Of a DNA stretch of 48,498 bases, positions 8,842-20,402 are shown piece after piece; the first letter of the stretch is position 1, and each line of letters begins with the position of its first letter. A program made the translations under genes and the position numbers. This stretch comes from Naegleria lovaniensis. Lineage: Eukaryota > Heterolobosea > Eutetramitea > Acrasida > Naegleriidae. The notes below the pieces were generated by a model. The model saw nothing but the letters and a program-made list of their open reading frames with translations. It made no database searches and was not told where the DNA came from. The DNA lies in the NCBI RefSeq assembly GCF_003324165.1, contig NW_025407863.1, positions 5,043 to 53,540 of the forward strand, written 5' to 3'.

Positions 8842-9903
8842 GACGAAAGTGATAAGAACCACCCCCATCGATCGGTCCAAGAGAACTGCTGTCAAGGGGG
8901 ATGTTGTCGATGAGATCAACATCATTCATGGAAAGAGAAAACGAAAATTGAGTCTCAATTTTTCGGACTTGATATCTTCGGAAGTCGTCTCCAAGCCGAA
9001 ATCGTCTCCGAAACAAACCAAAACAAAGAAAAAGCAGAAGGAATTATCTGACAGTGAGGCGGATGAGGAAAATCCAGTTATTTATTTAAACACTGGAAAG
9101 AGTAAATTTGAAGTTGTGGATATGTTTGATGACGAGAGCAAGGATAACGAAACTACAGAAGAGGAGAATTTATTCAGTCAAGAAGTTGTGGAAGATCAAT
9201 CGAGCAAAAAGAAAACAAAAAAATATAACAAGAAGTCAACCAAGCGAACCAAAGAGACAAGCTCTAAAAAGAAGGAAAAGAAACCAATCTTTGTTGAAGA
9301 ATTACCACCACAAAAGCATTCTGAATTACCTTTTGAGCCTTTGCAATACTTTTCTAAAAACATTGTAGAACATGTGAAGAAATTAGGTGGCACTTTCCCA
9401 ACAACTTACAATAGAAACCATCCTTTTATTTATGGAGATCGAACGTATGAACGTTTTGATGAGTCTTTGAGGTTATTCACTTGTATTCAGTGGAACAATC
9501 ATTTATGTAAGTATTTGCACACCTTTTCACAATGAATGACATTTATGTTGAACATGATGTGAAACACACAGACAAGAGTACTATCTCCAGTGCAATCTTT
9601 GGATTAGAATTTTTACTGTTTGTCATGGATGAACAAGACATGACTCATTATGATTTTATTCAAGATCGTAATAGCGAAATTGCTCTTATTGGTGATGCAA
9701 CTGATACAATTATTGCTGCTGACGTTTTGCCCACAGTTCCTTGCAGTAGCAGTGAGAAGGGAGACTTTTTATTGTACCTAATTTTTGATGACCAAAAGCA
9801 TGCAGCTCCTAAAGGTGTTTACCTCTCAACATTTTTAGAATCTCTTAGTATTGATACAACTGAGTATTCAGAGACAGATCGAGATAACTTCACACAAAAT
9901 TAA
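8840..9903 (+). CDS. Unassigned lysine-rich, probably nuclear protein
   Basis: Two exons, 8840-9506 and 9572-9903, joined across a 65-nt intron (GTAAGT donor, CACAG acceptor). Reading through the intron meets a stop at once. The product is about 332 residues. The first half is highly charged with several Lys/Arg clusters (KRKRK, KKTKKYNKK, KKKEKK) typical of nuclear or nucleolar proteins. The second half (from about residue 165) looks globular, with EFLLFVMDEQDMTHYDFI and a hydrophobic LLYLIFD strand. I do not recognise the family. The stop is 9 bp from the stop of the convergent PRPF3 gene. Confidence 0.65.
9507..9571 (+). other. Intron in lysine-rich protein gene
   Basis: GTAAGT donor and ACAG acceptor, 65 nt; splicing restores the frame through a Tyr codon split one plus two. 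Confidence 0.8.
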
Positions 9904-9912
9904 ACATGTAAA

Positions 9913-11499
9913 TTATAATACTGCAGCAACGTTATTCAAATCATTTTGGAAAATGTCAAAGTAGTGACTGCATCCATGATCTTTGAGATAATTTTTGATT
10001 GACTCCTCAGTTTCAAATTGTTGAAATTTAAAATATTGGAAATTACGCTTAAGAATTGTTCCTTTCCATAATAATTTAGCAGAGTCAGGTTCAGACCTAT
10101 CAATGTTTGATTCCTCTTCAGAGGTTTCCCTTTTGGTCCAATCAATTCGATTCAATAAAACATGGTCATAAGCTTTGAGACTTTTTTTTCCTCCCTCAGC
10201 AATCAACAATATTCTTTTCTTGTCATTGTTCTGATTTGCACATGAAAGTACTGCTCCTGTAACACCCTTCTCTTTTGCTGTGTTAATTTTAAACCTAGTT
10301 TGAGGATGTGCCAAGTTTGGTATTGAATAAAGAGCTACAATCAATTCATATTCTGCATCTTCATTGATTTTCCTTATTTTTCTCTCACGTTTTTCCTCCT
10401 TTGTAAGTTTTTGAGCTTCCATTCTCTCCTCATGTGCTTTTACTCTCTCTGCAATTTCCCTCTTAATACGCATTTCCAATTCAGTAGGGTCCTCTCCAGA
10501 ACCCAAAAGAGCTTTCATATAATTTCCCATGTTCGCTTTGGGAGGAGGAGGTGGAATCAGACCTAATTTAATTTTTCTCTGCTTTTCTTTTTCTCTTTGA
10601 ATTCTTTGCTGTGTTCGCATTTTCTTTTGTTCCTTTTTAGTTAACATTAAAGGCAATGGGCCAATCTCGACTTTTTTCTTGAGCGGTTCAACAATGACAG
10701 GATGTTCTACAAAATTGTGTTTGACCATTTTTTCCTTAATTTTAAATATACTTGATTCTGTGTCATAATCTCTCTCATAGGGATCAATAGATGAATCTAC
10801 TCGCGAATCATCTCCTTTTTTAAAGCTTTTCAATATTCTTTTATCCCACCAAAAAGCATCAGGTATGGTTGATTCATAGTCTTCCACTCTTCTACACCCT
10901 AACATTAAATGTAGCTCTCCAATTTCTTTTTCTTCTTGTATGAGACGCTCTCTTTCTTGTTCTTTTTGTATCCGATCTTGTTCTTTTTTTTCTGCTTCTA
11001 ACTGTTGTTTAAGAAGAGCCTTTTGGCGCTCTTCTTCTTCTAACTCTCTCATAATTCTTGCTTTTTCAATAAATTCTCCTTTTTCATGAAATTCAAGACC
11101 TCTTTTTCGTTTTTTCCGATCTGCAGATGGTAATCCTAAAGAGGGGTCATAAATTTCTTGTTTTTTAATACTTGGAGGTTTTTCAATTTTCAATGCATTT
11201 TCTTTTTTTTCCTTTTGTCTTCTTTGATTGATTTTTGTTGTTACAACAGTTTTTCGTGATTGAATGATTTTACCAGTTTCATCTACCAAATTACCAAATT
11301 CATCCATGATCACTGCTGAATACGACGTGGGAGCATTTGATGATGTTGTTGAATCCCGAGATGATATTTCTCCATCAGCATGATCGTTTGTCGCGGAAAA
11401 AGATTTTTCGGCACTACCATCAACTTGGTGTGATTTACCATCCGAGGATGATGATGAACTGCTCATTGGCTTGCCTCTTCCTCGTCCAGCAAGAAACAT
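9913..11499 (-). CDS. PRPF3: U4/U6 snRNP protein PRPF3 (Prp3)
   Basis: Single exon, 528 residues. The central region carries the PRP3 signature YDPSLGLPSADRKKRKRGLEF and FIEKA, a long charged helix (Glu/Lys/Arg/Gln rich) and WWDKRIL. Near residue 330 the KLGLIPPPPPK motif and the MKALLGSGEDPTE segment are typical of Prp3. The C-terminal domain (about 400-525) ends LLWKGTILKRNFQYFKFQ, the conserved block of the Prp3 C-terminal fold that clamps the U4/U6 RNA duplex. Prp3 is a core component of the U4/U6.U5 tri-snRNP in the nucleus. The start at 11499 is chosen over an upstream ATG because it follows ten A. The Gly-Arg repeat after the start is unusual but not disruptive. Confidence 0.92.
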   Translation of the reverse strand: MFLAGRGRGKPMSSSSSSSDGKSHQVDGSAEKSFSATNDHADGEISSRDSTTSSNAPTSYSAVIMDEFGNLVDETGKIIQSRKTVVTTKINQRRQKEKKENALKIEKPPSIKKQEIYDPSLGLPSADRKKRKRGLEFHEKGEFIEKARIMRELEEEERQKALLKQQLEAEKKEQDRIQKEQERERLIQEEKEIGELHLMLGCRRVEDYESTIPDAFWWDKRILKSFKKGDDSRVDSSIDPYERDYDTESSIFKIKEKMVKHNFVEHPVIVEPLKKKVEIGPLPLMLTKKEQKKMRTQQRIQREKEKQRKIKLGLIPPPPPKANMGNYMKALLGSGEDPTELEMRIKREIAERVKAHEERMEAQKLTKEEKRERKIRKINEDAEYELIVALYSIPNLAHPQTRFKINTAKEKGVTGAVLSCANQNNDKKRILLIAEGGKKSLKAYDHVLLNRIDWTKRETSEEESNIDRSEPDSAKLLWKGTILKRNFQYFKFQQFETEESIKNYLKDHGCSHYFDIFQNDLNNVAAVL

Positions 11500-11704
11500 T
11501 TTTTTTTTAAAGTTGACTTTTAATTCATCTTCAATGAAAGCTAACAAAAGAAACTGTTCATAATTGAGAATACCACCACCTGATTCTCAACGTTCATTCC
11601 AACCAATATCCAAAACAATTCTCTCTGTTCATATTCCAAAAAAATACTCCAAGTTGCCAACGGTTGTCTCCTTTTCGAAAAAAACGAATACAAACTGAAT
11701 CTCG

Positions 11705-12690
11705 ATGCCTATCAAATATTTTCTCGTTACCGATGGTGCCGATGTTGTTGCTGAAGCACCAACTCAGCAAAAACTCAGAATGATTCTCATGGATAAAGTT
11801 GTACCCAAGTTGGAGAGAACAAATCATAAGAGAGTATTGACCAATGATGAGTATGTGTCTATTGTTACTTTCAACTGTGATGATATATTTTGTGTATTGA
11901 TTACATGCCTGTATGGTGTTTGGATTTCATCGTTACCCAATCATAATAATAATTTGTGTCAACCAAATCTTCATTGTATTCGTTCTCTATCGGGCTATTA
12001 TCGACCTAAAATTATGATGATTGGAAATGATGCGTCAAACGATCACAAACAATGCCAATTACTTTCAATGTTGTCATAATTTACATAATTCATCATTTCA
12101 TAGTAACAATATTTATGTAAAATACAGTGGAAGATATTATTACTTTTGTATCGCAACCCAAGAAATCAAACAAAGAGTTTGTTGGAACTTGATCGATGAA
12201 GTTGAAAATGAAACATTGAAAAATAATTTGGACAAAAGTCTTTTGAAGGAAAAGCTAAAGTTCTACAACAATCCCGATAATGACAAAATTCAAAAGTTAC
12301 AAAACGAGATTGATAGGGGTATGTTATACATTTGAAATAGAATCTTAACACTTTTGAATCACTCTACTTCTCAAACAGTTCGTGATGTCATGGTAGAAAA
12401 CGTTGATAAAATCTTGGCTAATCAAGAAACTATGAATGGTTTAATTGAAACCACAGAGGAACTCGCTCAACAAGGTGAAGAGTAAGTAGTTTGTTCATTC
12501 CCTTGTGATGTGACCTGTCACACTTTATAGATTCCAAAGAGGAGGAAGAAAGTTGAAGTGGAGCATGAGAAAACGTTTAATTATCATCATTGTTATCATT
12601 ATCATGGTCGTTTCAATCATCCTTGCAATTATCATTATTATTTTGATCGCCTATTTCGCTCCAAGAGCAAACAACGGTAACAACAAATAA
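11705..12690 (+). CDS. Longin R-SNARE (VAMP7-type) with atypical zero layer
   Basis: Four exons, 11705-11850, 12104-12318, 12379-12481 and 12531-12690, give about 207 residues. Donors are GTATGT, GTATGT and GTAAGT; all junctions keep frame. Residues 1-110 form a longin domain (MPIKYFLVTDGADVVAE, then VKYSGRYYYFCIA). The SNARE motif runs through DRVRDVMVENVDKILANQE, followed by a basic juxtamembrane KWSMRKR and a long Ile-rich membrane anchor with a short lumenal tail. VAMP7-type proteins drive fusion at endosomes, vacuoles or plasma membrane. In this motif the central position that is Arg in R-SNAREs is Asn135. No other feature suggests a pseudogene. Confidence 0.85.
11851..12103 (+). other. 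Intron 1 of R-SNARE gene
   Basis: GTATGT donor and CATAG acceptor, 253 nt; joins codon parts GA and T into Asp inside the longin domain. Stop codons occur in the unspliced frame. Confidence 0.75.
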
Positions 12691-12732
12691 ACCATTTGCT
12701 TCTTATTGTTTCACAGTATTTCTCGTTGTTTT

Positions 12733-15575
12733 TTATACCAGTCGTTGATTGTTGTTGGTTTTGTTTGGGTGATCTAACTCCTTGACAATTAATCTAATGA
12801 CATCTTCAATTCTCCTCACCACGCTAAAGTCAACACTTTCAGTGTTAAAGTTTTTCAATACTTCTCTCAGCTCGTCATGTAAATATTTAATGTCTTCTGC
12901 TCTAGCTCCAAGATCTGGCAACTTCTCACACAAATCATAATTATGTACCAGGTAAGCCATTAACTCTCCAAGCAACGTATCAAGTACGCTCAAATAGCTC
13001 ACCGTTTTGGCCTCTCTCAAATAATGATCTTCCTTGTTGGTTTGAATTTCAGAAGCCAAATTGTGAAAATCGAGAGCCAATTTAACATTTCTTGATTCAA
13101 TCTCTTGACGAGAACGTTCACAATCCTCTAACTGTTTGCGTATAGAGTCCATTTCCATTGCATGTGATTCTGTCAAGTCTTTAATGTTACCTTGAGCTCT
13201 TTCTAATTTCTTGTTCAAGGTTTCAACTTTTTTTTCAAGCTCACTACGTTGAGACTCTTCCATCTGCGACGAGGTCATGTGATTCTGAATCATCTCACGT
13301 TTCTCATTTTCCAGTGAATGTAATTTCTTTTTAAGGTCAGAAATTTCTTGGTCTTGTGAGGAAATTGTGGATTGTCGTTGTTTCTCTTGCTCTTCATGTG
13401 TCGCTTTGAGACATACATTTTCATTTTCCAAGTCAGAGATTTTCTTTTTCAGTTGCAATTCATTCTCTATCAGGATTGAATTTTCTTTTTGCAACCCAGA
13501 AATTTGTTTGCGCAATTGTTCAGTATCATCTTCATAGTCGTTCTGTAATTTGTCGGATTTTTGTAGGACTTGTTGATATTTCTCAATGGTATGTTTGTGT
13601 TCATTTTGGAGTGATTCGTACTGCTCTTCCATTAAAGTTTGCTTCTCTGTCATTGTTGAGATTTGTTTTCGTAACATGTTTAACTGAGTTTCATAATCTG
13701 AAATACTGGACCTTAAAGTTTCATTCTCTTTGAGTGTAGAATTTTGTTCTTTCTCTATGCTTGTTATCTTTGTTTGTAGATTTTGAATTTCCATCTCCAA
13801 ATTGTGTTTGTTTCGTATTTCCAACTCTAGTTTGTAGTTGTCATGTTTGAAACGATCAATCTCAGATTTTAATGAATCTACTTCCATGGTTAGATTTTGA
13901 ATTTCTGTCACGCTCTCCAAGTAATCTTGTTCAAAGTTCTTTTTCTCGCTCTCGTCAATGTTATCTTTGCTTGATTTTATCTGTTCAATCGAGGATAGCG
14001 TTTTAAAAGTGAGCATGGAATAGTATGATATTTGCTCCATTTCTGGAGATGAGTACTTGATCCTATATTGTTCATAGAGAGTGTTATATTTGATAATTGT
14101 AGAATTGAATTCTGACTCTGAGAGTACAATATCTGGTGTTTGATTACATTGTTGTTCCATCTCTTGCACACGATGACTCAGTTGAGGAACTAGAGAGCAT
14201 AGATATCGATAAGCATGCGTTTTTTCAAAATCTTTGATCATGGCTGTGAATGAGGACCTCCTTTCATTCTCCTGTCTGATGAGTTTATTCAGCTCATCAA
14301 TGGTTGTTTGGAGTCTTCCACAAAATAAATTTCGTTGATGCAATTCTAGAAGAGTCAAATTATAAATATCATCCATATGGTCCATCGCCTTGTCAAAAAA
14401 ATCAGTCCAATTTTTGTAAACAATAATGATCACCACAGCACTTACCTTAAATCGAGGATAAAAATGGGATAAAATACTCTGAGTGTGACTCAGTTTGGAT
14501 AAATTCAAAAATTGTTGATAAACGTCTGACATTAGTATAGTGTTCAATGTACTTCGCAGCTCTATGATACAGTTCATCCATTTGTCAGGATCATCTCGTG
14601 TAGCAGTCATTTCTAAAAACAAATTTTCAATTTTGTCTGTGTTCAAGGAAATGCCAAAAGAGATCTTATTCAACTCTTCCAATCTTGGATTAAATTTTTC
14701 TATAAATGTTTTCATTTGCTCTTGTACATTATTGAAATGTTCGTTAAGTGATTTTGGGTGTCCCATATTTGTAATATTGTTATTCACATAAATATTTTTC
14801 AATTTAGAGAGATTCATTTTCGTTAGTTCAGGAATTCTCTTCTTAATGGTCTCAGTGATTTCTTGAGCCTTGTCTTTCATGGAATTAAAATATTTCACTA
14901 TTGCTTGAATAGCGTCGTATTGTTTCATGCAACAATCTAACAAATCTTGAAATAATCGTTGTTCATCATGGGTGATACTCTTTTTTGATTGCTCCTTGAT
15001 TTCCATACATTCTTTGAGAGTTGTATCTAACCAATTCTTGGCGATAAACACAAATAACTGATCACTATTTTTAAACTGAATCCATGAGGAATGATTAAAT
15101 GGACGAATTGTTCAGACAATTTGTCGTGATCATCCTTGTCACAACAACTTACCATTTCCGAGCACATGGAGTCGTTTTTCAGTTTCTTTCCATTTCTATC
15201 AATGATTAACACCACATCGGAATGAACATTAAGAGTCCTTGCGACAAAATCAATCACGTCAATACCTCTAAAGCAATTATGATACTTGTGTATTCAAGAA
15301 AAATCCTACCTCTTGAAAATGGGTTCTAGAGAGTCATTATTTTCAATGATTGAACCTGAATTTGCCAAATATATTCCAATTTGATTTAAAGAAGTTTCAC
15401 TTTCACTATTAGCCAAATCGCAACTGCTGTTGGAACTATTACTCATCCCAGAGGAATAACATGACGGAGGAGAAGTTTCGGAAACGGGTGATTTGAATCT
15501 AATAGAGGAGGAGGACCTTCGTTTTGATGAAGGTGTTCCTGTTCTTGGTTGGTTGTTGTCATTATCGTGAATCAT
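12733..15575 (-). CDS. Long coiled-coil protein, ATG11/FIP200-like layout
   Basis: Exons 15575-15310, 15267-15153 and 15057-12733 give about 901 residues; a further in-frame 57-nt intron (14445-14389) would reduce this to 882. After a Ser-rich N terminus, residues about 75-130 have a ubiquitin-like pattern: IGIYLANSGSIIEN, DVIDFVARTLNVHSDVVLII, NGKKLKND and LFVFIAKNW. That order resembles the N termini of autophagy scaffolds ATG11 and FIP200. Then come helical segments and about 400 residues of continuous coiled coil. A conserved ATG11 C-terminal domain was not clearly seen; the end is a helical block (SVLDTLLGELMAYL). An autophagy-scaffold role is therefore only inferred; a generic tether or cytoskeletal coiled coil remains possible. 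It is divergent from the lipoate ligase gene. Confidence 0.7.
14389..14445 (-). other. Possible in-frame 57-nt intron
   Basis: A GTAAGT sequence follows TTTAAG, and a GACAAG acceptor lies 57 nt on. The length is a multiple of three with no stop, so it is invisible to frame analysis. Read as protein it puts a hydrophobic VVIIIVY stretch in an otherwise charged helical protein. Confidence 0.55.
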
Positions 15576-15838
15576 TTTGCTCTTGCAACGATTTCAAATA
15601 AAAGGCTTTGATGATCACGTTGAAAATACAAGAAGCGTCAATCGCTGGAGATGGTGTATGATTTTTTTTAGAATGTTGCAAAGTGCCAATCGAATTCACA
15701 TTCTCTTTCGAACCAGATGATTTTCAGCAAGCCAAGTAGAAAGTCTCATACTCGTCCCAAGCACCACACTCTAACGTTACCTGCCCTCGCAAAGGAAACC
15801 TCTTTTGAACTCGAACCCAAAACCAACATCTCAAAAAA
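15576..15838. promoter_or_regulatory. Divergent intergenic region
   Basis: 263 bp between the starts of the coiled-coil gene (minus) and the lipoate ligase gene (plus). It should hold both promoters. No motif stands out apart from A/T runs and the A tract at the ligase start. Confidence 0.3.
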
Positions 15839-17126
15839 ATGAAAAAAACAGCTCTCGCTTCTCAAAAGTTGTTTGGGAATTGTTCTTTGGTTGCAACAAC
15901 AAAACCATCATCAACCTACTCCTTCTTGTCTCAACATCATTACAGAACAGAAACAAGTGCATGGTTTTCTCAGTGCATCACTCTTCAGAGAAAACCTGTT
16001 CGGGTCATTGTTTCAAATTCCAACGATCCCTATTTCAATTTAGCCACCGAAGATTATTTGTTTGTTGATGAGGCGAGTAAACAAGTTGAAACGTTGTTTT
16101 TGTGGAGAAATGATAGGACTGTGGTGATTGGAAAACATCAAAATCCCTATAAAGAATGTAATATTTCAAAGATGAACCTAGATGGAGTCAATCTAGTTCG
16201 ACGACGATCGGGTGGTGGAGCAGTTTATCAAGATTTAGTAAGTATTAATTGAGGACTAGATAATAAAATAGATCCACTCTCAATGAACCATTCGATTTTA
16301 TCACTTTTAATAGGGAAATAGTATTTTTACTTTTATTTCTCCAAAAGAAGATTATTCAAAAGAATTAAATTTTCAAATTTTGATGGACGCACTTAAACAT
16401 AGTTTCAACATTCAAAGTGAACTCAGTGGAAGAAATGATTTAATTTTGTCTGAGTGCAAAAGAAAAATTAGTGGATCTGCGTTCAAGCAAGGAAAAGATG
16501 TTTGTGTACATCATGGTACCATGTTACTCAATCTTGACGTGAACGCATTACAAAATTATTTAACTCCACACAAACTAAAGTTATTGAGTAAGGGAGTAGC
16601 TAGCGTTGCAAGTAGAGTTTGCAATTTAACAACAATTTCTTCAAACATTTCTCACGAATCTCTTAATACATCAATCATTCGTGAATTTTGTAAGAGGCAT
16701 GATTTTGATCGCCAAGTTGAAGTAGAGGCCATTGATCATAGCTCTTTTGCAAGTAACAATGGATGGAAAGATTTTTACAAACAATTAAGCGATCCAGAAT
16801 GGAATTATGGTATGACACCAGATTTTACATACAATATCGAAACCAAATTTGATTGGGGACTTGTTGATCTTCATATTGATTACAAATCAGGGAAAATTTC
16901 GTCTGTAAAAATGTTCAGCGATTCTCTCTTTCCAGTACTTGTGGAATCCGTTGAGGACGGTCTCGTTTCACAAGAATTTTCAATGAATGGAATCAAGTTA
17001 TTCGAGTCGTGGATGCTGGATGTGAAAATACCTTCTCTTCCTAACATTGATGACGCATCCAAGCAATTATTACAAACGTACACCACCCAACTTTGTGCAT
17101 GGATGTGTATTGCTCTATTTCAATAA
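15839..17126 (+). CDS. Lipoate-protein ligase A, mitochondrial
   Basis: Exons 15839-16237 and 16314-17126 (76-nt intron, GTAAGT to AATAG) encode about 403 residues. The first 45 residues are rich in Lys, Ser, Gln and Thr with few acidic residues, fitting a mitochondrial presequence. The catalytic domain shows PYFNLATEDYLF, LFLWRNDRTVVIGKHQNPY, the signature RRRSGGGAVYQDLGNS (split by the intron) and RKISGSAFKQG with the lysine that contacts lipoyl-AMP. A C-terminal accessory domain follows (WNYGMTPDFTYNIETKFDWG). The enzyme activates lipoate with ATP and attaches it to the E2 subunits and H protein of mitochondrial dehydrogenases. The start follows seven A. Confidence 0.9.
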
Positions 17127-17227
17127 GATCTCCTGCCATCTCTGTTGAATTGGCGTTTGAATAAAGCGAAAAATTGGCTGTCACTTGTCCAAGCATCATA
17201 AAAAAATTTCTCTTCTTCACCATCATC

Positions 17228-20200
17228 ATGAGTGTATTGCCCCAACCCGCTGTAGAATCCAAGCACCACAAGAGTGGTCAACGGCTCAATATCATGAAAG
17301 AAATCCTCGACACCGAGAAGAATTATTTAACGGAATTAGAGGTTTGTATGACCAATATTGCGCATTCCTTAAATATACAATAATAACACATTGGAAAAAT
17401 TAACATTCTTTTTACACTGGTCATGATTGATCAACAATGGTTCAAACATTTATATACTGAACTGTGAATTGAAATTCGAAACGCCATAAAATCAACTCTA
17501 ATATAATATAGCTATTAGAAGAATATTATGCTAAACCTCTTAAAGAGTTAATTGGTAAACAGAAATTCATCACTCAACCACTGTACAACAAGATATTCAA
17601 AGGAGATTTGGTCATTATTAGAAAAACAAATTCGGAATTGTACAATGAATTAATAGAAAATTTTGAAATTGAGAGAGCCAACAAAGTGCGTATGTATCAA
17701 GTCTAACGTCTGTATTCAATGGTCATTTCTAATATCACTACTACTACTACTACTAACGACTATACTACTATTCCATCATGGTGGTTGGATAAATGTGTGG
17801 ATCCTATCATTGCTATTACTATTACTATTACTCTCGTACAATGACTTGTATCCCATGTGAAATGTTCATCACCACTCCGACGACTTACAACTTTCACTCC
17901 ACACAACTTTCACATTCTGAATGAATAGCTAACAAAACATTTGGACAAATATTCCTTCAATACGCTCCCTTCATTAAGGGATACACTCGATATTTTAATG
18001 AATTTGACAATATCAATGCTACTCTCGAAGATATTCGTAAAAACAACAAACCTCTCCAATTATGGTTAGATACACAAAGAAAAGAAGCTCAAAACAAACC
18101 ATTAGGAGGACTTTTAATCACTCCAGTTCAACGTGTTCCTCGATATAAATTATTATTAACAGAATTAGTGAAATATACTTCTCCTTATCATAAGGATTAT
18201 CCCATGCTCACCAATGCACTTACTCAAATTTCAGAAGTTGCTACAGAATTGAATACGAAAATGCGTGAAAGTCAAAATCGATCTAGAATGTATGCCATTG
18301 ATTTATATCTCAAAGGAAGAGAAAAATTAATTGAAATGGAACCAAACAAACAAATTGTTCAACCTGGTAGACTCTATTCACAAGAAATTCCTCTTCATGC
18401 TGTGTATAGTAAGAAATTTAATGTGAATATTAGTCATGCTGTTTTGATCTTATTTAACAACATGTTTATTTTGTGTAAGAATTTGGAACCTGAGAAATCC
18501 ACAACGTTGGAAGAGTATGACGGAAGAACCATTTTTAATTATGAAATTTTTGAATTTGTTTTTGAGCCAGTCCTGTGCGACGCTCGATTGGTAGAGAAAC
18601 AACCCGATCAATATCCATTCCCTTGGATTATAGACATTCCATCCGAAGAAGAAAATAGAATTGAGGAAGTAGTGAATGAGAGTGGAAATAATACTCCAAC
18701 GTCGTTATCGGGTAGCAACAATACACCACCGCCACCACCCCTCTCAGTGCAGCAGACCAATCGATCGTATAGTGTTGCTGCTTCTACTACTGCTTCTACT
18801 ACTACTGCTTCTACTACAGCACCTAATACCACTATTGGTCATGATAGTACAGAGAAAAAGACGACCAAACACAACATGAATGATTTATACATTTTCAAAA
18901 AACCCTTATTTCAATTAGTTTCACAACATGATGTCTATACGTTACAATTTAACTCAGTCTCAGAGAAACTTGATGGTTTGAGAGCAGTGTATGACATTAT
19001 TGATGAACAATTCAAAGATTGTAAATCTAAAGAAAAAGACCAAAAGAGATGTCCTTTCTTGAGTTATGAAAAAGAAAGAATTCAACTCTACTCTGAAAAG
19101 AAGGTTTCATTACCAAAAGAATTGAATGATGGAGACACTGCCAATCAATTATTTTCCACATGGAACTATCTCACACAGAAAGATTTTCCAAAAATTAAAT
19201 CCAAAAAGAAAATCGAAGAATTATTGTCCATTGTGAATGATAAGATCTGTGAAGAATACAAACAAAAATTGAATTTTATTCAAACAGTTGAAGAGCAGGC
19301 ATTAGGTGCATATTATGCCATTGCTGATTGTGTAGATGCAGACAAATCTCTATTTCAATTAGATTTTCATGTCGGAGATATATTTATACTTTGGCAAAAA
19401 GTGAAAAATGGAAAGAAATGGCTACTCGTGGTAAGTAGAAGTAGTAGTAGAAGTATTAGTAGTAGTGATCATGAACATGTTAACAACCATATTGTTGTTG
19501 AACACACATTTTCACATGTACATTCATATTCTGTAATGTATGGATATATATATATACATATACACATTCATGACAACAGCAAAAATCAGGATTGAACTTT
19601 AGTCCCATGCGTAAAATTCAACTTCTCGATGAGCTCTTACCCAATAACTTGAAAGATATGAAATCAGTGATGAGAAAACAGCAATTGGCAAAAAAGAAGA
19701 AACCAAAAACACCTAAACAAATTATTTCCATCTCAGATCACTATTGTAAAATAGAAAAAGAATTAGAAGCAGACAAAATGCTCGAAGAAATTGCACTCGA
19801 GTTGAACTTTTTATCTCTTCTCAATTCTGACACCAACTTGTCAAATTTAGAGAATTCTGGAGGAAAGAAAACATCTGAGAAGGATCGTGCAGAATTCAAA
19901 AACCAAATTAGAAAGTCTGTAAGCCCTGCACTCATTGGAGCCAATAAGGACGAATACAAACAACATGCAGATACTCTCTTTTACAAACATATATTCAATG
20001 TGAGTCAAGAAAAAGGCCAAGTAGGACTAGTTCCCACAAAAGCACTTGTTGAGCTTCCTAATCAGACGTTTAAAACTTTATTAACACTCATGGAGAAGAG
20101 AGATTCCATTGAGAATAGAAAAGTGAGAAACTTTTCAGTCATCAAAAAGGCACAACCTCAAATCTCCAACTCGTCGTCTGAAAGGTTAGGAACATCATCA

Positions 20201-20368
20201 AGTAATACGAGTAGCACCACGACCCCACCCACTCCGCAGGATCAACCCAACACTTCTTCCAGTAATAATAATAATAGTACTACTACTACTACTGGTGCAC
20301 TGACATCCTCTTCGGAACCAGCAGCTCAAGACAAGAAGAGTAAATTATTTGGCATATTCAAAAAGTAA
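17228..20368 (+). CDS. Rho guanine-nucleotide exchange factor (DH-PH-SH3)
   Basis: Four exons (17228-17341, 17512-17689, 17929-19430, 19580-20368) give about 860 residues; every junction keeps frame. Residues about 17-210 form a DH domain: RLNIMKEILDTEKNYLTELE, FGQIFLQYAPFIKGY and the core LLITPVQRVPRYKLLLTEL. A PH-like region (about 238-458) is interrupted by a Thr/Ser/Ala low-complexity insert. Residues about 557-613 fit an SH3 domain (AYYAIAD, FHVGDIF, KWLLVQKSG), with its last strands encoded across intron 3. A Lys-rich segment, a second QVGLVPTKALVEL strand and a Ser/Thr-rich tail follow. DH-PH proteins load GTP on Rho-family GTPases at membranes and steer actin. The target GTPase cannot be told from sequence alone. 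Confidence 0.85.
17690..17928 (+). other. Intron 2 of RhoGEF gene with CTA/ATT repeats
   Basis: GTATGT donor, AATAG acceptor, 239 nt. It holds short trinucleotide runs (ACT and ATT) around 17735-17830. Stops occur in all frames of the unspliced reading. Confidence 0.7.
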
Positions 20369-20402
20369 TAACCTCCTCTGATCAATAAAGATGAGTATAA
20401 CT

